Positions 27,561 to 36,570 are shown, counted from the first letter of the stretch. The stretch: DNA of 64,000 nucleotides from Clostridia bacterium (GCA_017625465.1 JAGAKS010000016.1:211034-275033); one strand, 5' to 3'. Numbers and translations: made by a program. Notes: generated by a model from the letters alone, not told the origin.

Positions 27561-28462
27561 CTACTTATTTAATGCTTCAATTTCTGCTTTTGTTAATCCT
27601 GTTACTTTGATAATTAACTCTATATCACACTTTTCATTTAACATATTTTTAGCTATTTCTTTTGCTTTTTGATTGCTTCCCTCTTTTTTACCGTTTTTCT
27701 AATCCTTCTTTTATTCCGTTGTTGTAAACCTTCTTTCATTCCTCTACTTTTTAATGTTGCTATGTCATGTAAAAACTCTTCTCTTCGTATTGCTGCATTT
27801 ATTTCTTGCATATTTGTTGTTACTTCGTTATAAACATCTGTTGCTTCTTTTATTTCTTCATTTTCCTCCATATCTTCTCCCTTCAGATTGTTCGGATTAA
27901 GCAAAAACTGTGTCCATAATGCGATTTTTTCTTTCTCGCTTATCTCTCCTTTTTCAATCATTTCTTTTATTTTCTCTAACGATATTATAACAATCTCAAG
28001 CTCGTCGGTCAATACTAATTCTGCATAACTTTCTTCTCTAAACTTCCATCTAAATGTATGTTTTGAATACTTTTTTAAGTTATCTAAATTATTTTTCAAA
28101 AACATCACTGCTATTGTTCTTTTTGTAGTATCATAATTCTTTCCTCTTTCTAACCCGCTTCCAAATAATTTACATGCGTATCTTGTTAATCTTAAATCGA
28201 TAAAATCATAGTTTCCTACCTGCATCTCCAAATTTATTTGCGTTCCATCTTTTGTTTGTACTAGAACATCTATTACTCCACCTTTTTCTGTGAATATTTC
28301 TGTTTCCAAGTTTTTCTGTTCTTCTAGCTCTTCTATTTTTACTTCCAACCCCAAAAATGCTTCAATAAATTTTTCTGTAATTTTTTCATTACCTTTTCTT
28401 CCATAAATTCTTTTGAACATCCAATCATTTGTTGGATATATTTCTTTTCTTGTTTCGTTCAT
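27561..28462 (-). CDS. Rpn-family PD-(D/E)XK nuclease, read through two CGG +1 sites
   Basis: Family of recombination-promoting nucleases/transposase-like proteins. The N-terminus MNETRKEIYPTNDWMFKRIYG and the nuclease core (Asp65 in GGVIDVLVQ, then LEMQV with Glu79 and Gln81) are intact. The standard frame runs off into a basic 19-residue tail after CAA CAA CGG. Skipping C there restores eight codons (GIKEGLEK). A second CGG, followed at once by TAA, is skipped the same way and leads to GKKEGSNQKAKEIAKNML..LIIKVTGLTKAEIEALNK, the normal C-terminus of the family. Total 299 residues (248+8+43). It has a promoter at 28687-28715. Confidence 0.87.
27691..27693 (-). other. CGG +1 frameshift site, Rpn site 2 (CGG TAA)
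   Basis: The restored frame reads GAA AAA CGG TAA. Skipping C gives GGT AAA AAA GAG GGA, which is GKKEG, and avoids the immediate stop. Confidence 0.85.
27716..27718 (-). other. CGG +1 frameshift site, Rpn site 1
   Basis: Frame 0 reads CAA CAA CGG AAT AAA. Skipping C gives CAA CAA GGA ATA AAA GAA GGA, which is QQGIKEG. Confidence 0.85.
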
Positions 28463-28727
28463 TAAATTATTCCTTTCTGATTTTTATTTGCAAGAACTGC
28501 AAAAAGAATACACAAATAAAACGTGGGAGCAAGTCACATTAATTTTGTAATACTATTAAATTGTTTAAAATTTAAATATTGAAATTTGTTAGATAGTCAT
28601 TTTAGAATTTGACTTTATCTAGATTTTTTGAAAATTTGCTTTTTAGAACAAAGCAAATTTATTGCAATTTCTTGCTTATGCATTGTATCTTAACACGGAT
28701 TTTTAGTGTTGTCAATAAAAAAATTAT
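28463..28727. promoter_or_regulatory. Rpn gene leader with sigma-A-type promoter
   Basis: On the minus strand TTGACA (28715-28710), a 17-base spacer and TAAGAT (28692-28687) form a near-consensus promoter. The roughly 220-base leader holds a TTGCA..TGCAA inverted repeat near 28490 and the ribosome binding site AGAAAGGA before ATG 28462. No other coding frame is convincing. Confidence 0.65.
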
Positions 28728-28799
28728 GAGCATATTTAAAATTAAGATTTTAAATATGCTCAACTTTCCGTTAATTCTAGTAGGAAAACCACTACTAGA
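28728..28799. repeat. structured two-hairpin element, copy 2
   Basis: Hairpin A is a 15-bp stem (28728-28742 with 28747-28761). The linker AACTTTCCGTTA follows, then hairpin B with stem TCTAGT/ACTAGA (28776-28781, 28794-28799) and loop AGGAAAACCACT. On the minus strand hairpin A is followed by ATAATTTTTTT, so this copy can also terminate the 28818-29156 gene. Confidence 0.6.
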
Positions 28800-28817
28800 T
28801 TTTCCTTACTTTTTTAA

Positions 28818-29156
28818 TTATTCTGTAATTTCTTTAACACTTCCATCTTCGTTATATTCTATTGGCTGATTAGAATTTTCTTCATGTTCTACTCCAACAA
28901 AATCTGGATTGTCTATATACATTTGTAACATTGCTTCATCTGTTACGTTTGTCATTTTTTCTCCAGTTTCTTCGTTATATATTTGATAATATTTGTCACC
29001 TGTTGTTTCATCAACAACCTCATTATAGTTTACTTCAATATCTACTGTTCCATCTGTCTTTTGAGCATTATTAGTTTTATTTTCTTTAAGCATAAACACA
29101 AAGCAAATTATAATTAAAATTGCTGAAATTATAAGTATTATATTTTTTCTTTCCAT
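28818..29156 (-). CDS. small membrane-anchored extracytoplasmic protein
   Basis: 112 residues. One N-terminal membrane helix (about 5-22, IILIISAILIIICFVFML) is followed by an acidic soluble domain containing DETTGDKYYQIYNEETGEKM. No lipobox Cys is placed correctly. It starts 11 bases after the large LRR protein stop and is probably its operon partner. Function unknown. Confidence 0.65.
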   Translation of the reverse strand: MERKNIILIISAILIIICFVFMLKENKTNNAQKTDGTVDIEVNYNEVVDETTGDKYYQIYNEETGEKMTNVTDEAMLQMYIDNPDFVGVEHEENSNQPIEYNEDGSVKEITE

Positions 29157-29167
29157 CTTTTTCTCCT

Positions 29168-32137
29168 TTAAAAACCTGATTTTTCATCCCAAGGTAAATC
29201 TAACAAAATTTCTGTATCGTCAAATGTGTTGCCTGAAATATATAAATTTTTTAAAGCACCTTTTTTCGTATAATTTAAATCATAAAACACATCCATTACT
29301 TCATACCCAACAGTTCTTCCATTTTCATCTTTATAATAACTAAAATCATTTAATGCATTATTTTGAAGGTTTAAATAATTCAGTTTTTTCATGTTGCTTA
29401 AGTAATATATATCTGAAATATTATTATTATTTAAATATAAGCTTTCAATATTAATTAAATTTCTTAATGGAAATAAATCAACAATAGCATTATTATTCAA
29501 ATCTAAATAATTTAATTTAGTTAAGCTCGACAAAGCTCCGATATCTCTAACTTTTGTTTTATAGCACGTAAATCTTTCTAAGTTTGAACAATTAGCAATA
29601 TCAGATAAATCTTCAAACAGATACATTTGCCCTAAAACTATTTCTGTTACTTGTTTCAAATTACTTATTCCATCACAACTTAAATGCTTTTCTTCCATTG
29701 GTCTATAACTGGCATCATCTTGATTCCATCCTACATAATGAAAATATTTTAATTTTGATAATCCAGATATATATTTTAATGAATCAAATTTAAAATTATA
29801 TGCATTTTCAATTTTTAAAGTTGTTAAATTTGTAACATTAGCAAGTGATTTTATACATTCTTCCCAAGCTGTTTCAGATGACAACTTCCTATTACCTGCT
29901 TGAATAAAAGTAGTTAAGGAATTTGTGTTTGGTGAAAATAGTGGTACGGCACAATAATCGAAATATAGACTTGTAACAGTATTAGGAAATTTTATTGTAC
30001 AAAAAGCATAAACACCTTCAAAAACTTTTAATTTTGTATTTGATAAATCTAAAGTTTTACCATTCGTAATTCCTATAACATCTGCATCGTATCTAAAATA
30101 TTCCAAATTAGTACAAGCTTCTAATTTTTTCCACAAATCCCAATTTGTCATAACTAAACCTCTGTAATTACCACACCAATAATAATATGATTTGTTGCAT
30201 CTATTTAATGTTGGTTGGATTGTTGTTAAATCTATACTACTATTATTAATATATAATGATGTCAATTGCGGAGTGTTAGTATTCAAATTAGTCAAATCTG
30301 TTAATGATGTGCACTGTCTTATATCCAATTCTCTTAATTTTGTACAATTACCTGATGTTGCAAAATCCAATGTTGTTAAATTCGTTAAACCATATAATTG
30401 TAAATATTGTAAATTTTTACATGTCTTCAATACTTTATTAACTTCATCATTAAAAGTTGGATTTGTTGTTGTGCTTAATATTGTACCATCATCTTTTTTC
30501 AATACTATACTACTTAGACTTAGATGCGTTAAAGCGCTTTTATTCATTAACTGTTCAAATTCAGATATAGTCATAGTTTTCCCTGCTAAACTTAGTACTG
30601 TTGTTGTATCTGAAATTATTTCTAGTCCATAAGAACCATTTATCGAATACTTTGAACCACAATTTCCTAAAACCGTTCCAATTGTACTAGCATTTTGTAA
30701 TTTTGAACATCCTGCCAAATATAAATATCTTATTCCTGAACATTGTCCTAAACTATCTACATATTTTAAATTTGTATTATTTCTTAAATCTACATAATAT
30801 AAAATTGTATTTGCATTATTATCTTTATAAATATATTTTAACGCATCTGTATCACTAGCAGTATCTCCTTCATTTATACCTAAAGTATATGAAGATGTTG
30901 CATTAGAGTATTGACAAGGAGCTATTAAATATTTTAATCCACTCATATTTTGTATTCCATCTAATGTTGTTAGTGCATTTTCTTCTAATCTCATTAAATA
31001 TATATTGGTAAAATCTGCTAATGCAGATATACTAGTTAATTGTAAGTTTTGCAAATTCATATATTTTATAGCTTTTTTTGTCGTTTCACTAAAATTTGAT
31101 AAACTACTTATATCTGTTACATCATATCTTGTTCCATTGTAACTCGTTGTTGAAGAGTTTAGGTATAAGTCACTTCCTACTATTCCAAAATATTGTAATT
31201 TACTAAATTCTCCACTTGCTATTCCCCTATCTGTACTTCCTAATCTTACAATTTCTTCATTTTTTCCAACTGGACTAACTAAATATAATTGTGTTAATTC
31301 TGTTAGACCATTTATAGCCGAATAATCTTGTACATTACAATTAGTAAATTTCAAATAATTTATTTTACTTGCACCAGCTATTCCAGCCAAACTCTCTATT
31401 GTAATATTTTGAAAATATACTGTTGTTAAATTTATGAATTTTGAAAATTCTGGAAGTATTGTTAATTTCTCTGTGCTATCTATTGTTAATGCTCTAATAC
31501 TTTTTAATCCTTGATTTGTTATTGGCGCAGTTCCACCATTTATTATTTGTGCTAAAGTAGAACTTTCATCTGCATATACTATATCAGGGCTATCCGCATT
31601 TAAATCTGATGTAGTTAGTCCTAGTATAGAATCTATTCCACTTTGACAATAATAAGCTCTTAAATCTGAAGTTATTCCATACACGCCATTTAATTTTCTA
31701 TAATCTCTACTTTCTAAATTATCTGCACCTTTTATTTGTTTTCTTATTTCTTCTGGCAATTGTTCCTTTTTTACAAGATATAATACTAAAGTCTGTGTTT
31801 CTCCTGTATCGCTATTAGTATAATTTTTCTTCAAACAATATCCTTCAGAAGTTTTAAAGAAATAATCTTGATAACCATTTTTCATAATGGTATCTAATGG
31901 TGTTTCGCCCTCTTCATTTCCATCTATTGCTCCTTCAGCATATAGCTGATTAAAATATTCTTCTAACACTGCTGCTGATTGTAAATATACAGCATCTGTT
32001 GCTTTTCCTAGTACACCATTATCACCTACGACTGCATTGATTGAAACTCCAGCCAAGATTAACATTATAATTATTGAAATAACTAGTGCAATTAATGTTA
32101 TACCTTTGCTACTTTTAGCGTTCGTTCTCCTCTCCAT
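29168..32137 (-). CDS. pilin-anchored leucine-rich-repeat surface protein
   Basis: 989 residues from ATG 32137, which has AAGGAGG seven bases upstream. The leader MERRTNAKSSK precedes GITLIALVISIIIMLILAGVSINAVVGDNGVLGKATDAVY, a prepilin-like helix lacking the Glu5 of classical pilins. From about residue 200 there are many degenerate LRR units (for example LTKLNYLDLNNNAIVDL, LINIESLYLNNNNISDI, MKKLNYLNLQNNALNDF). The C-terminus ends DLPWDEKSGF with no sortase signal. It is likely exported and displayed at the cell surface, perhaps for contact with host or other cells. A longer frame from 32254 would ignore the ribosome binding site. Confidence 0.85.
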   Translation of the reverse strand: MERRTNAKSSKGITLIALVISIIIMLILAGVSINAVVGDNGVLGKATDAVYLQSAAVLEEYFNQLYAEGAIDGNEEGETPLDTIMKNGYQDYFFKTSEGYCLKKNYTNSDTGETQTLVLYLVKKEQLPEEIRKQIKGADNLESRDYRKLNGVYGITSDLRAYYCQSGIDSILGLTTSDLNADSPDIVYADESSTLAQIINGGTAPITNQGLKSIRALTIDSTEKLTILPEFSKFINLTTVYFQNITIESLAGIAGASKINYLKFTNCNVQDYSAINGLTELTQLYLVSPVGKNEEIVRLGSTDRGIASGEFSKLQYFGIVGSDLYLNSSTTSYNGTRYDVTDISSLSNFSETTKKAIKYMNLQNLQLTSISALADFTNIYLMRLEENALTTLDGIQNMSGLKYLIAPCQYSNATSSYTLGINEGDTASDTDALKYIYKDNNANTILYYVDLRNNTNLKYVDSLGQCSGIRYLYLAGCSKLQNASTIGTVLGNCGSKYSINGSYGLEIISDTTTVLSLAGKTMTISEFEQLMNKSALTHLSLSSIVLKKDDGTILSTTTNPTFNDEVNKVLKTCKNLQYLQLYGLTNLTTLDFATSGNCTKLRELDIRQCTSLTDLTNLNTNTPQLTSLYINNSSIDLTTIQPTLNRCNKSYYYWCGNYRGLVMTNWDLWKKLEACTNLEYFRYDADVIGITNGKTLDLSNTKLKVFEGVYAFCTIKFPNTVTSLYFDYCAVPLFSPNTNSLTTFIQAGNRKLSSETAWEECIKSLANVTNLTTLKIENAYNFKFDSLKYISGLSKLKYFHYVGWNQDDASYRPMEEKHLSCDGISNLKQVTEIVLGQMYLFEDLSDIANCSNLERFTCYKTKVRDIGALSSLTKLNYLDLNNNAIVDLFPLRNLINIESLYLNNNNISDIYYLSNMKKLNYLNLQNNALNDFSYYKDENGRTVGYEVMDVFYDLNYTKKGALKNLYISGNTFDDTEILLDLPWDEKSGF

Positions 32138-32240
32138 TTTTTCCTCCTTTTGTTTTTGTGTATTTTGCGTACTCAAACAAAAGGGAGCTTTTAGAAATTC
32201 AAACCCTAATACAAATATATACGTGTGATTTTGAAAAGAA

Positions 32241-32270
32241 ACACAAAAAGGCAAGGCTATTATTTAGCCT
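32241..32270 (-). terminator. hairpin at the end of the 35-residue peptide gene
   Basis: On the minus strand AGGCTA pairs with TAGCCT around AATAA, the outer GG/CC extending the stem, followed by TTTTTGTG. It could attenuate transcription into the LRR gene. Confidence 0.55.
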
Positions 32271-32367
32271 CACCCCTACAAATATCACAAATAGCGTTCA
32301 AATTATTGCTAATTTCAACGCAACTAGATAAAACTTTTAACACCTTAGTTTTAAAAGCTTTTTTCAT
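32260..32367 (-). CDS. 35-residue Cys-containing peptide
   Basis: ATG 32367 with GGAGGAA seven bases upstream encodes a basic N-terminal half (MKKAFKTKVLKVLSS) and a tail with three Cys (CVEISNNLNAICDICRGEAK). It lies upstream of the LRR protein on the same strand. Its leader repeats that of the LRR gene. It could be a signal peptide precursor, a leader peptide or a small structural protein. It lacks the proline-rich tail of typical AgrD peptides. No family is recognised. Confidence 0.5.
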   Translation of the reverse strand: MKKAFKTKVLKVLSSCVEISNNLNAICDICRGEAK

Positions 32368-32559
32368 TCTATGTTTCCTCCACTTTTGTTTTTGTGTACA
32401 AAAAAATTATATACATAAATATTTTTTCTTTCAATACCTCACTTGTATTTGTAACCAAAATGTAATCTTTAATTTTAAGCTTTTAATATGTTTTTTCACA
32501 CAATAGACACAATTGTTATATATTATATTATAAATGTAGTTAAATTTTGAAAAATCTAT

Positions 32560-32745
32560 TTGAAAGGAGTTTTAAATTTTAGCGCCTGGACACAGGATAT
32601 ACTGTGTTGACGAGGAGAAACTTATCGAAAGATTCGTCGGATGGTTTCACGGCAACAAGTTGCTGTCGTTTAACATATTATTAAAAAATAATAGCAATAT
32701 TATAACAGAGGTAATATGAAGTAACTCGAATTTAACCTACATAAA
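32560..32745 (+). ncRNA. glmS: glmS ribozyme/riboswitch
   Basis: Lies immediately upstream of glmS. The core AGCGCC begins at 32581, so the expected self-cleavage is between A32581 and G32582. Later conserved elements include TTGACGAGGAGAAAC and the distal GAGGTAATAT...TTAACCTA helix. Glucosamine-6-phosphate is the known cofactor; cleavage exposes the mRNA to decay and lowers GlmS. The outer boundary is approximate. Confidence 0.93.
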
Positions 32746-32768
32746 TTTTTCTTTAAGGAGATTAAAAT

Positions 32769-34607
32769 ATGTGTGGAATTGTTGGTTATATAGGTACACA
32801 GAAAGCAGAACCTATACTTATTAATGGGCTTTTACGCCTTGAATATCGTGGTTACGATTCAGCGGGAATTGCAACTATCGAAAATAACGGAATTAAAAAT
32901 ATTAAAAACAAAGGTCGTGTAAACGATTTACTTTCTGTAAAAGGAATTGAAAATTTAAAAGGAACTATCGGAATTGGTCATACTCGTTGGGCCACTCACG
33001 GCAAACCATCTAGTGAAAATTCTCATCCTCACTTAGATAATTCAAATACTTTTGCAGTTGTTCATAACGGTATAATTGAAAATTATGCAGAACTTAGAAA
33101 AGATTTAGAAAGTAAAGGTTACCATTTCTTATCAGAAACTGATACAGAAGTTATTCCTAACTTAATTCATTATTTTTATAACAAGAGTAATTTACAAGGC
33201 GAACTTAAATTTTTAAGTGCTGTAAATGAAACTTGTAAAATGTTAAAAGGAAGTTTTGCTCTTGAAATCATTTCTTCTGATTATCCAGATTCAATGATAG
33301 TTGTTAGAAAAGACAGTCCTTTAGTTATTGGAACCAGTCCTACTGAACACTATATTAGTTCAGATATTCCAGCAATACTTTCTTTTACAAAAGATTTTTA
33401 TCTTTTAAATGATTTAGAATTTGCTTATCTTTCTCGTAATTCTATTAAATTTTATGATAGTGCTTTACAAGAAATCTCAAAAACTGCTACAAGTATTGAA
33501 TGGAGCGCTGCTGCTGCAGAAAAAGATGGCTTTGAAGATTTTATGTTAAAAGAAATTTATGAACAGCCAAAATCTATTAGAGAAACTATTGGCTCTCATA
33601 TCATAAAAGATGGAAAATGTATTATAGATGGGTTAGATTTATCTAAAGAATACCTACAAACTATTAACAAAATATTTATAGTAGCTTGTGGTACTGCTAT
33701 GCATGCTGGTTTAGCTTGCAAAACTGTTTTAGAACAAATTTGTGAAATTTCAACTGAAGTTGATATTGCTTCAGAATTTAGATACAGAAATCCTTTAATA
33801 AACAAAAACACTTTATGTATTTTTATTAGTCAATCTGGAGAAACAGCTGATACTATTGCAGCTTTAAAATTAGCTAGAGAAAAAGGAGCAAAAACAATAG
33901 CTATATCTAATGTAATTGGAAGTTCAATCTCTCGTGAAGCAGATTATACTATTTATACACATGCTGGGCCAGAAATTGCTGTTGCTTCTACAAAAGCCTA
34001 CACAGCACAAATTATGCTATTAGATATCTTAGCACTTTACTTAGCTGAAACATTAGAAATAAATTTAGATAAAGTTGAAATTATAAAAAAAGAACTTCTA
34101 GAAATACCTAGTAAAGTTGAAGAATGTTTAGCACTTGCACCAGAAGTTAAAGAATTTGCAAACAAAGTTTACAAAGAAAAAGATATTTTCTTCTTAGGTC
34201 GTGGACTTGACTATTCTTCTTCATTAGAAGCATCTTTAAAATTAAAAGAAATTTCATACATTCATTCTGATGCTTATGCAGCTGGTGAATTAAAGCATGG
34301 TCCTATTGCTTTAATTGAAAATGGTATTACAGTAATTGGTATTTTAACAGTACCTCATCTAGTTGAAAAAACTGTTAGCAATCTTCAAGAAGTTATTACT
34401 CGTGGCGCAAAAACTTTAATTGTTACAAATCAAGATTTAGGAGACAAAAAATTTGACAAAGTAATTCGTATTCCTGAAGCTTCAGAATATGTATCACCTA
34501 TACTTTCTATAATACCAATGCAACTTTTTGCATACTATATTTCAAAAGAAAAAGGTTTAGATGTTGATAAGCCTAGAAATCTTGCAAAATCTGTTACAGT
34601 TGAATAA
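32769..34607 (+). CDS. glmS: glutamine-fructose-6-phosphate aminotransferase (isomerizing)
   Basis: 612 residues. The N-terminal glutaminase domain starts MCGIVGYIG with Cys2 as nucleophile after Met removal, and has GHTRWATHG. Two SIS sugar isomerase domains follow (CGTAMHAGL, SQSGETADTI, and LGRGLDYSSSLEASLKLKE with GELKHGPIALI), and the protein ends DVDKPRNLAKSVTVE. It makes glucosamine-6-phosphate for peptidoglycan. The gene is controlled by the ribozyme in its leader and has AAGGAG before the ATG. Confidence 0.98.
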   Translation: MCGIVGYIGTQKAEPILINGLLRLEYRGYDSAGIATIENNGIKNIKNKGRVNDLLSVKGIENLKGTIGIGHTRWATHGKPSSENSHPHLDNSNTFAVVHNGIIENYAELRKDLESKGYHFLSETDTEVIPNLIHYFYNKSNLQGELKFLSAVNETCKMLKGSFALEIISSDYPDSMIVVRKDSPLVIGTSPTEHYISSDIPAILSFTKDFYLLNDLEFAYLSRNSIKFYDSALQEISKTATSIEWSAAAAEKDGFEDFMLKEIYEQPKSIRETIGSHIIKDGKCIIDGLDLSKEYLQTINKIFIVACGTAMHAGLACKTVLEQICEISTEVDIASEFRYRNPLINKNTLCIFISQSGETADTIAALKLAREKGAKTIAISNVIGSSISREADYTIYTHAGPEIAVASTKAYTAQIMLLDILALYLAETLEINLDKVEIIKKELLEIPSKVEECLALAPEVKEFANKVYKEKDIFFLGRGLDYSSSLEASLKLKEISYIHSDAYAAGELKHGPIALIENGITVIGILTVPHLVEKTVSNLQEVITRGAKTLIVTNQDLGDKKFDKVIRIPEASEYVSPILSIIPMQLFAYYISKEKGLDVDKPRNLAKSVTVE

Positions 34608-34616
34608 ATAAAAATT

Positions 34617-34640
34617 GCACGCTGGGAACTCCCAGCGTGC
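34617..34640. terminator. bidirectional terminator between glmS and the amylase gene
   Basis: GCACGCTGGG pairs with CCCAGCGTGC around AACT, followed by TTTGCTT. The reverse strand has a matching T-run. Confidence 0.85.
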
Positions 34641-34663
34641 TTTGCTTAGTTCTAAAAAATTGT

Positions 34664-36400
34664 TTACTTTAGTTGTGTTTTCATAGTTGCTCTGTCGATA
34701 ATGAATGTTAAATCTCCGCGCTTATATACCAACTTATTACTATCTGCTTCAACAATCTCAAAGTTACTTGCATCTGCAAATATCTCACGGTACTTCATAC
34801 GGATTTTTCCCATTTCTACATAAAAATTATACATTTCGGAATCAATATCGTCCCATGGGAATGGTTTTCTGTTAAAAGGATCTTTGTACCCTTGAACTTC
34901 TGCCTCTTCTCCAGCAAAGATTGAAGGCAAACCTGGCAAAGTGTATTGCATGAATATTGCCATTTTTTTAAGCTGTTTAGCTAGCTTTTGCTTTTCTACT
35001 GGAACTTGGTCATGCTCTGCTTCCCAAGAGCGGAATTTAAAAGTATTAAATTTACCATTTTCAATCCAATAATCGCTTTGCTCCATAGCCCAAACAGTTT
35101 CAGCGCTCTCTTCCTCTCTCATAAAATCTCCAACAAGAATATTAGAAATTCGTGGAGTATCATGCGAACTTAGGAAAATAGGCGAAACATCTAATGCTTG
35201 AAATGGATAAAGCCTAAGCTCCTGCATAATTTGAGCAAAGTTTTTATAATTTCCCCATCTTAGATATCTGTAAATTGCAATGGCCGACTGATAATTCATA
35301 ACTCCATCTAATTTGTCGCCGATTAAAAAATCCCTAGCATCACCAAGAATCGCGTTTTTCCAGACCTCACCTAAGATATACAGACCAAAATTTTCTCTGA
35401 TAAAAACTAACACATGGTCTGGCAAATTATCCGCAACGTCTAAGCGAATTCCATCCACATGACCACGATATAGTTTCAGCCAGCTTAATAGGTGCTCAAA
35501 GTACTTGCTAGAATTTTTATTAAACTCCACAAGATTTTTGTACCCCCACCAGCACTTTGGCTCAGTATATGGTTTAATCCAGTCATACATATCAGGGTCA
35601 TTTTTGATAAGTGCATTACCATCACCCGAATGATTTAGCACAGTATCAATAACAACTTTAATGCCTAACAAATTTGCTTTTTCATGTAACTCATCTAAAT
35701 CTTCCCATGTTCCAACCATTTCATCAATCTGCTCGTAATCATCAATATCATAACGATTAGAGGACCGACTTTTAAAAATTGGTGTAAGGTATAGAACTGT
35801 TACATTTAACGTCTTCAAGTAATCTAGCTTTGAAATAATTCCTTTTAAATTGCCACCATAGAATTGGTCATTTCTGTACTCTCCATCGCTATCTGGCTTC
35901 CACTTAGGGAAAGTACTCCATGCCACTGTTTTTGCCTTTAAATGCTCTGGCAAATCCTTCGAACAAAACGTATCTACGTAAATTTGGTACATAATACCAC
36001 CTTTAACCCAATCTGGTGTCTCAAAATTTGCATAATAAACATACATTTGCCAAAATGCAAAATAATGATTATCAGTTAAAACTGCCTCATCCCAAATTGG
36101 ATTATACTCAATAAGCTTATACTGTCCATTAAGATAAAGCCCTACATAAAAAGTCCTATAACCTGCGGTTTGAAAAGAAAGTGTTCCCATGAACACGCTA
36201 AACTCTGCATTCGACAAATCTTTCACATAAGATAATGAACAATTTGTCTCAGCTCCCGGCGTTTCTCCGTGACGATTAAAAAAAGCTCTTACATCTGTTG
36301 CCATTCCGAAATAGTTATCAATTTTTAAAAAGATCCGTGTAACGCTATCAATACTAACATTCATATCATACGTAACAACAATTTTTTTATTACCTAGCAC
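34664..36400 (-). CDS. GH13 alpha-amylase/neopullulanase-like enzyme, probably acquired
   Basis: 578 residues, no signal peptide, so it probably acts on internalised maltodextrin or glycogen. An N-terminal beta domain (about 1-125) precedes the catalytic barrel. GH13 motifs are DTVLNHSGD (252-260), GIRLDVAD with nucleophile Asp321, LGEVW with acid/base Glu345, and SSHDT with Asp414. Codon use is unlike the neighbours: CGC, CGT, GCG and CCG are frequent. It holds the only two CGG codons in the window that read as ordinary Arg (residues 22 and 212). I infer recent transfer. Confidence 0.9.
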   Translation of the reverse strand: MLGNKKIVVTYDMNVSIDSVTRIFLKIDNYFGMATDVRAFFNRHGETPGAETNCSLSYVKDLSNAEFSVFMGTLSFQTAGYRTFYVGLYLNGQYKLIEYNPIWDEAVLTDNHYFAFWQMYVYYANFETPDWVKGGIMYQIYVDTFCSKDLPEHLKAKTVAWSTFPKWKPDSDGEYRNDQFYGGNLKGIISKLDYLKTLNVTVLYLTPIFKSRSSNRYDIDDYEQIDEMVGTWEDLDELHEKANLLGIKVVIDTVLNHSGDGNALIKNDPDMYDWIKPYTEPKCWWGYKNLVEFNKNSSKYFEHLLSWLKLYRGHVDGIRLDVADNLPDHVLVFIRENFGLYILGEVWKNAILGDARDFLIGDKLDGVMNYQSAIAIYRYLRWGNYKNFAQIMQELRLYPFQALDVSPIFLSSHDTPRISNILVGDFMREEESAETVWAMEQSDYWIENGKFNTFKFRSWEAEHDQVPVEKQKLAKQLKKMAIFMQYTLPGLPSIFAGEEAEVQGYKDPFNRKPFPWDDIDSEMYNFYVEMGKIRMKYREIFADASNFEIVEADSNKLVYKRGDLTFIIDRATMKTQLK

Positions 36401-36474
36401 ATCAAAAACCTCCTTTACTATAAAGCGTGCTTTTGGTTGATAACTACATGCAAACTAAGTCTGCATTTATCTCT

Positions 36475-36503
36475 AATTTATTATCTTTACTTCTTTTTGT
36501 CAA
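36475..36503 (-). promoter_or_regulatory. promoter of the amylase gene
   Basis: TTGACA (36503-36498), a 17-base spacer and TAAATT (36480-36475) on the minus strand, about 75 bases before the ATG. Confidence 0.6.
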
Positions 36504-36539
36504 TATAATTTTTGTCTATTTTACAAAACTTTCACACAA

Positions 36540-36564
36540 AAAAAGCAGACTCTTAAAGTCTACT
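36540..36564 (-). terminator. terminator of the GT-C gene pair
   Basis: AGTAGACT pairs with AGTCTGCT (one G-T pair), followed by TTTTTTTGTG on the minus strand. Confidence 0.8.
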
Positions 36565-36570
36565 TTTCTA

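Larger units (their letters stand above)
32142..32400 (-). repeat. duplicated leader sequence before the peptide and LRR genes
   Basis: TACACAAAAACAAAAG directly precedes the GGAGG site of both genes (about 32143-32162 and 32375-32394 on the minus strand). The match is exact except for two bases inserted before GGAGG in the peptide copy. Confidence 0.6.

Noticed and set aside
32260-32367. AgrD-type cyclic lactone autoinducer precursor
   Set aside because: The basic leader and Cys are suggestive, but the acidic Pro-containing tail and adjacent agrB/agrC genes are missing.
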